Origin: Planctomycetota bacterium
Lineage (GTDB): Bacteria > Planctomycetota > J058 > JAJDCQ01
NCBI GenBank assembly: GCA_029260755.1
Contig: JAJDCQ010000159.1
Span: 1-64,000 of the forward strand
DNA: 64,000 nucleotides
Direction of reading: 5' to 3'
Part shown: positions 62,098 to 64,000 of the stretch, piece after piece
Position numbering within the stretch: the first letter of the stretch is position 1
Layout: the number at the start of each line of letters is the position of its first letter
Position numbers and translations under genes: made by a program
The notes under the pieces: generated by a model
Databases searched by the model: none
Told to the model about the DNA's origin: nothing
Seen by the model: the letters and a program-made list of their open reading frames with translations, nothing else

Positions 62098-63525
62098 TCA
62101 GTCGAGGACGACGCCGCGGCCGCTGTCGGTCCGCGGCGGCCCGACGTCGCCCGAGACGCTCGGCAGGTCCTTCTTGCCGCTCAGATCGAGGAGAAGGGTC
62201 GCCGTCTCCGCGTCGAGATCGACGAACGGGTCGTCCTCCGGCGGCGGGAACGCCTCGAGCCCCTCGGCGGCGAGCCGGGCCTGCGCGATCGCGCTCACGA
62301 GCGGCTCGATGCCGCGGGTCACCTCGGCCAGGAGCGCCTTCGCCCGCGCCAGGTTCTTCCGCGGGTGCATCTCGTTGCCCCCGAGCCCGAGCGCGAACCG
62401 CGCGGGCACGGCCGAGTGCACGTTGAGGACGGGCGCGTGACCGCGGTGGACCATCGCCGCGAGCTCGACCGGACCGACGTCGTCGACCGGCGCGCAGACC
62501 GCGTCGCCCGCGTCGCCCCAGCGGACGACCACCCCGTCGGTGAGCGTCTTCACGATCGCCGGCGCGAGCGCCCTGGGCGCCCGGCGGGCGATCATCCCGG
62601 TGACGACCCACAGCCACCGCTCGGAGAACGCCGGGTTGCCGGCGACGGCCGGCGCGATCCGGCAGTCGGCGTCGGTCCGCCAGAGGACGCGTCCGCGCAC
62701 GTCGACCGTCGCGACGAAGCGCCAGGGCTCGCCACCGAGCTCGACCCGGACGCTCGCCCACTGGCCGTCATCGCTCGCCCGCACCAGCCGCGAGGTCGTC
62801 GGCACGGTGCCGGCGCGGGCGCCCTCGAACGCCTCCGCGCCGACGAACACCCGTTCGATCGCGGCGGCGCCCGGCTCGCCGTGGAGCTGAACGACGACGT
62901 CGTTCGTCGCGTCGAAGACGCGCTCGAACGGCGCCGGGGCGAGCTGCACCCGCGGCTCGACGGGCCAGCCGCTCATCGCGGCCTCCTCGGCCTTCTCGAT
63001 GAACGTCGACCGCGCCTCGCCAACGTCGCGCGGGCTCTCGAGCGTGAACGACTCGAGGAGCGCGTCGAAGAGCTGGCTCGTCGGGTACGGGCCCCGGTAG
63101 CGGACCGTCGAGACCTTCGCCCAGCCCAGCAGCATCGCGACCCAGTTGAGGATCGCCGTGCCGCCGCCGGCCGGCAGCGAGCTCGGTCGCTCCAGCGGCG
63201 GGATGACCTCGGGCTTGCTCCAGTCGATCGCGCCGCCGGAGGTGAGGAGGTGCTCGACGTTCTGGGCGTCGAGCATGCCGATCCGGAACGCCTCGCCGAA
63301 GACGGGGTGATCGAGATCCTCGGGCCGCACGTCGAGCCAGGCCTCGCGGCGCGCCGGCGGGATCCGGACCCGCGCCTCGCTCAGCTTCCCGTCGTCGGTC
63401 CACTCCGCCTCGACGACCGGGACGCCGTTGGGGTCCCGCACCACGATCGGGTGCGGCGGCGCGCCCGCGAACAGGACGGTCGATCCGTGCGCGAGGCGCT
63501 CCTCCCTGAAGTGACCGGTAGGCAC
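62098..63525 (-). CDS. Hypothetical cytoplasmic protein (475 residues)
   Basis: The protein starts PTGHFREERLAHGSTVLFAG and has no signal peptide. Its compositional pattern is mixed beta and helix: VRYRGPYPTSQLFDALLESF near 140, RWLWVVTGMIARRAPRALAP near 300, PVLNVHSAVPARFALGLGGNEMHPRKNLARAKALLAEV near 365. I do not recognise a family. The GTG at 63525 has GGGGAGCGTC upstream. A 130-bp gap separates it from the following same-strand gene. Confidence 0.65.
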   Translation of the reverse strand: MPTGHFREERLAHGSTVLFAGAPPHPIVVRDPNGVPVVEAEWTDDGKLSEARVRIPPARREAWLDVRPEDLDHPVFGEAFRIGMLDAQNVEHLLTSGGAIDWSKPEVIPPLERPSSLPAGGGTAILNWVAMLLGWAKVSTVRYRGPYPTSQLFDALLESFTLESPRDVGEARSTFIEKAEEAAMSGWPVEPRVQLAPAPFERVFDATNDVVVQLHGEPGAAAIERVFVGAEAFEGARAGTVPTTSRLVRASDDGQWASVRVELGGEPWRFVATVDVRGRVLWRTDADCRIAPAVAGNPAFSERWLWVVTGMIARRAPRALAPAIVKTLTDGVVVRWGDAGDAVCAPVDDVGPVELAAMVHRGHAPVLNVHSAVPARFALGLGGNEMHPRKNLARAKALLAEVTRGIEPLVSAIAQARLAAEGLEAFPPPEDDPFVDLDAETATLLLDLSGKKDLPSVSGDVGPPRTDSGRGVVLD

Positions 63526-63641
63526 GAGCTGACGCTCCCCGGGGGCCGTGTTGGCCCCTCAGACTACACCGTCGCCGCGATCGGGCGAAAGCGTCGGGAA
63601 GACCGTGGCCTATCGAGTCGCTCAGGTCGATGAAGAGATGG

Positions 63642-63867
63642 AACCACGGAGGCACGGAGGCACGGAGCAGCTTCGGATGACGCCACGTCGCGGACCGATC
63701 CCGCCGTTCCTTCTCCTGGTTCCCGTCGCCCCGCGTGACCGAGGCCGAGAGGGAGCCACCCCTGGAGCCGGTCGGCTCGTGCGAGCCGGGATACGGCGCA
63801 CGCAGTCGCTCCTCGGTGTCTCCGTGCCTCCGTGGTGACATCTGCTCGCCGAGGGCGAGCCCATCGG
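63642..63867. repeat. CACGGAG-type inverted-repeat element, copy 3
   Basis: ACCACGGAGGCACGGAGGCACGGAG opens it and GTGTCTCCGTGCCTCCGTGG closes it, followed by the hairpin GCTCGCCGAGGGCGAGC. The last 43 bases equal those of copy 1 except at one position. The inside is not similar to copies 1 and 2. It fills most of the gene-free stretch 63526-63900; the remainder shows nothing. Confidence 0.8.
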
Positions 63868-63900
63868 ATCTGAGCGAAGTCGGCAGCCCCTGCCCGCGGG

Positions 63901-64000
63901 CTAGTCCGGCGACGGGACGCCGGGGTCGCGTCGCTCGGGCTCGGCCGACTTCGGCACGTAGCCCTCGTCGCGGAGTCGCTTCTCGAGCTTCTCCTCGGCG
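63901..64000 (-). CDS. C-terminal end of a gene cut by the window edge
   Basis: Reading from the window end towards 63901, the frame gives AEEKLEKRLRDEGYVPKSAEPE and ends with PGVPSPD and a TAG stop. Only 32 residues are present, charged and probably helical, so no product can be named. Too short for the ORF track. Codon use looks like the neighbours. Confidence 0.55.
   Translation of the reverse strand, partial: AEEKLEKRLRDEGYVPKSAEPERRDPGVPSPD

Overview
The window is very GC-rich DNA (by eye about two thirds to three quarters G+C), densely coded on both strands. It comes from a Gram-negative-type bacterium: there are many signal peptides and lipoproteins, an ETF:quinone oxidoreductase, peptidoglycan-recycling enzymes and rpsT. 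The mix of long secreted proteins of unknown function, Ser/Thr kinase, FHA, PP2C and DUF4388 signalling proteins, WD40, TPR and HEAT proteins, and many small palindromic intergenic repeats fits Planctomycetota best. Myxococcota or a related high-GC lineage is not excluded. I saw no rRNA, tRNA, CRISPR array, complete insertion sequence or prophage. Many very long ORFs in the track are antisense shadows caused by GC bias.

Layout. 0.5-6 kb: two surface proteins and a RidA protein. 6.2-11 kb: a LarA-family protein translationally coupled to an FAD-linked oxidase, divergent from ETF:quinone oxidoreductase. 11-16 kb: secreted proteins, a PHB-depolymerase-like esterase and an M3 oligoendopeptidase, then a roughly 500 bp imperfect palindrome. 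16.5-22 kb: a large lipoprotein, rpsT, a TPR protein and a DUF4870-like membrane protein. 22-29.5 kb: a lipoprotein and an oligopeptide-type ABC importer without its ATPases, then a DUF2314-like lipoprotein and a HEAT protein. 29.5-41.5 kb: a minus-strand run Ser/Thr kinase > HEAT/ARM protein > winged-helix protein > non-coding RNA > reverse transcriptase > GT39-like > WD40 > macro domain. 41.7-54.7 kb: FHA-DUF4388 protein, a giant oxoprolinase/DUF1445 fusion, an FHA-GAF-PP2C phosphatase, murQ-anmK, a degenerate phosphatase and a TPR protein. 54.8-60.4 kb: ferredoxin and two MoeA proteins, divergent from a sigma-54 activator. 60.6-63.5 kb: a YkgJ-type Cys-cluster protein and two unknown proteins. 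The last gene is cut by the window end.

The main discovery candidate is a retron at 34.1-39.8 kb. Its reverse transcriptase carries the retron hallmarks NAxxH, YADD and VTG and has an N-terminal coiled coil. Just upstream on the same strand is a segment with all the parts of a retron msr-msd RNA: complementary a1/a2 ends, a TTAGC branch motif, a small msr hairpin and a 27-bp perfect msd stem. It is preceded by a HEAT/ARM-repeat protein and a winged-helix protein that matches, as I remember them, the partners of type XIII retrons. The winged-helix protein stops just before the place where the family normally has a SWIM zinc finger. Overlapping stop/start codons tie a Ser/Thr kinase (upstream) and GT39-like, WD40 and macro-domain genes (downstream) to this locus.

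At least four families of non-coding inverted-repeat elements decorate the intergenic regions: the CACGGAG type, the GGGGTCAGGTCCAG type, the CACAGATTTCAC type and the large palindrome.
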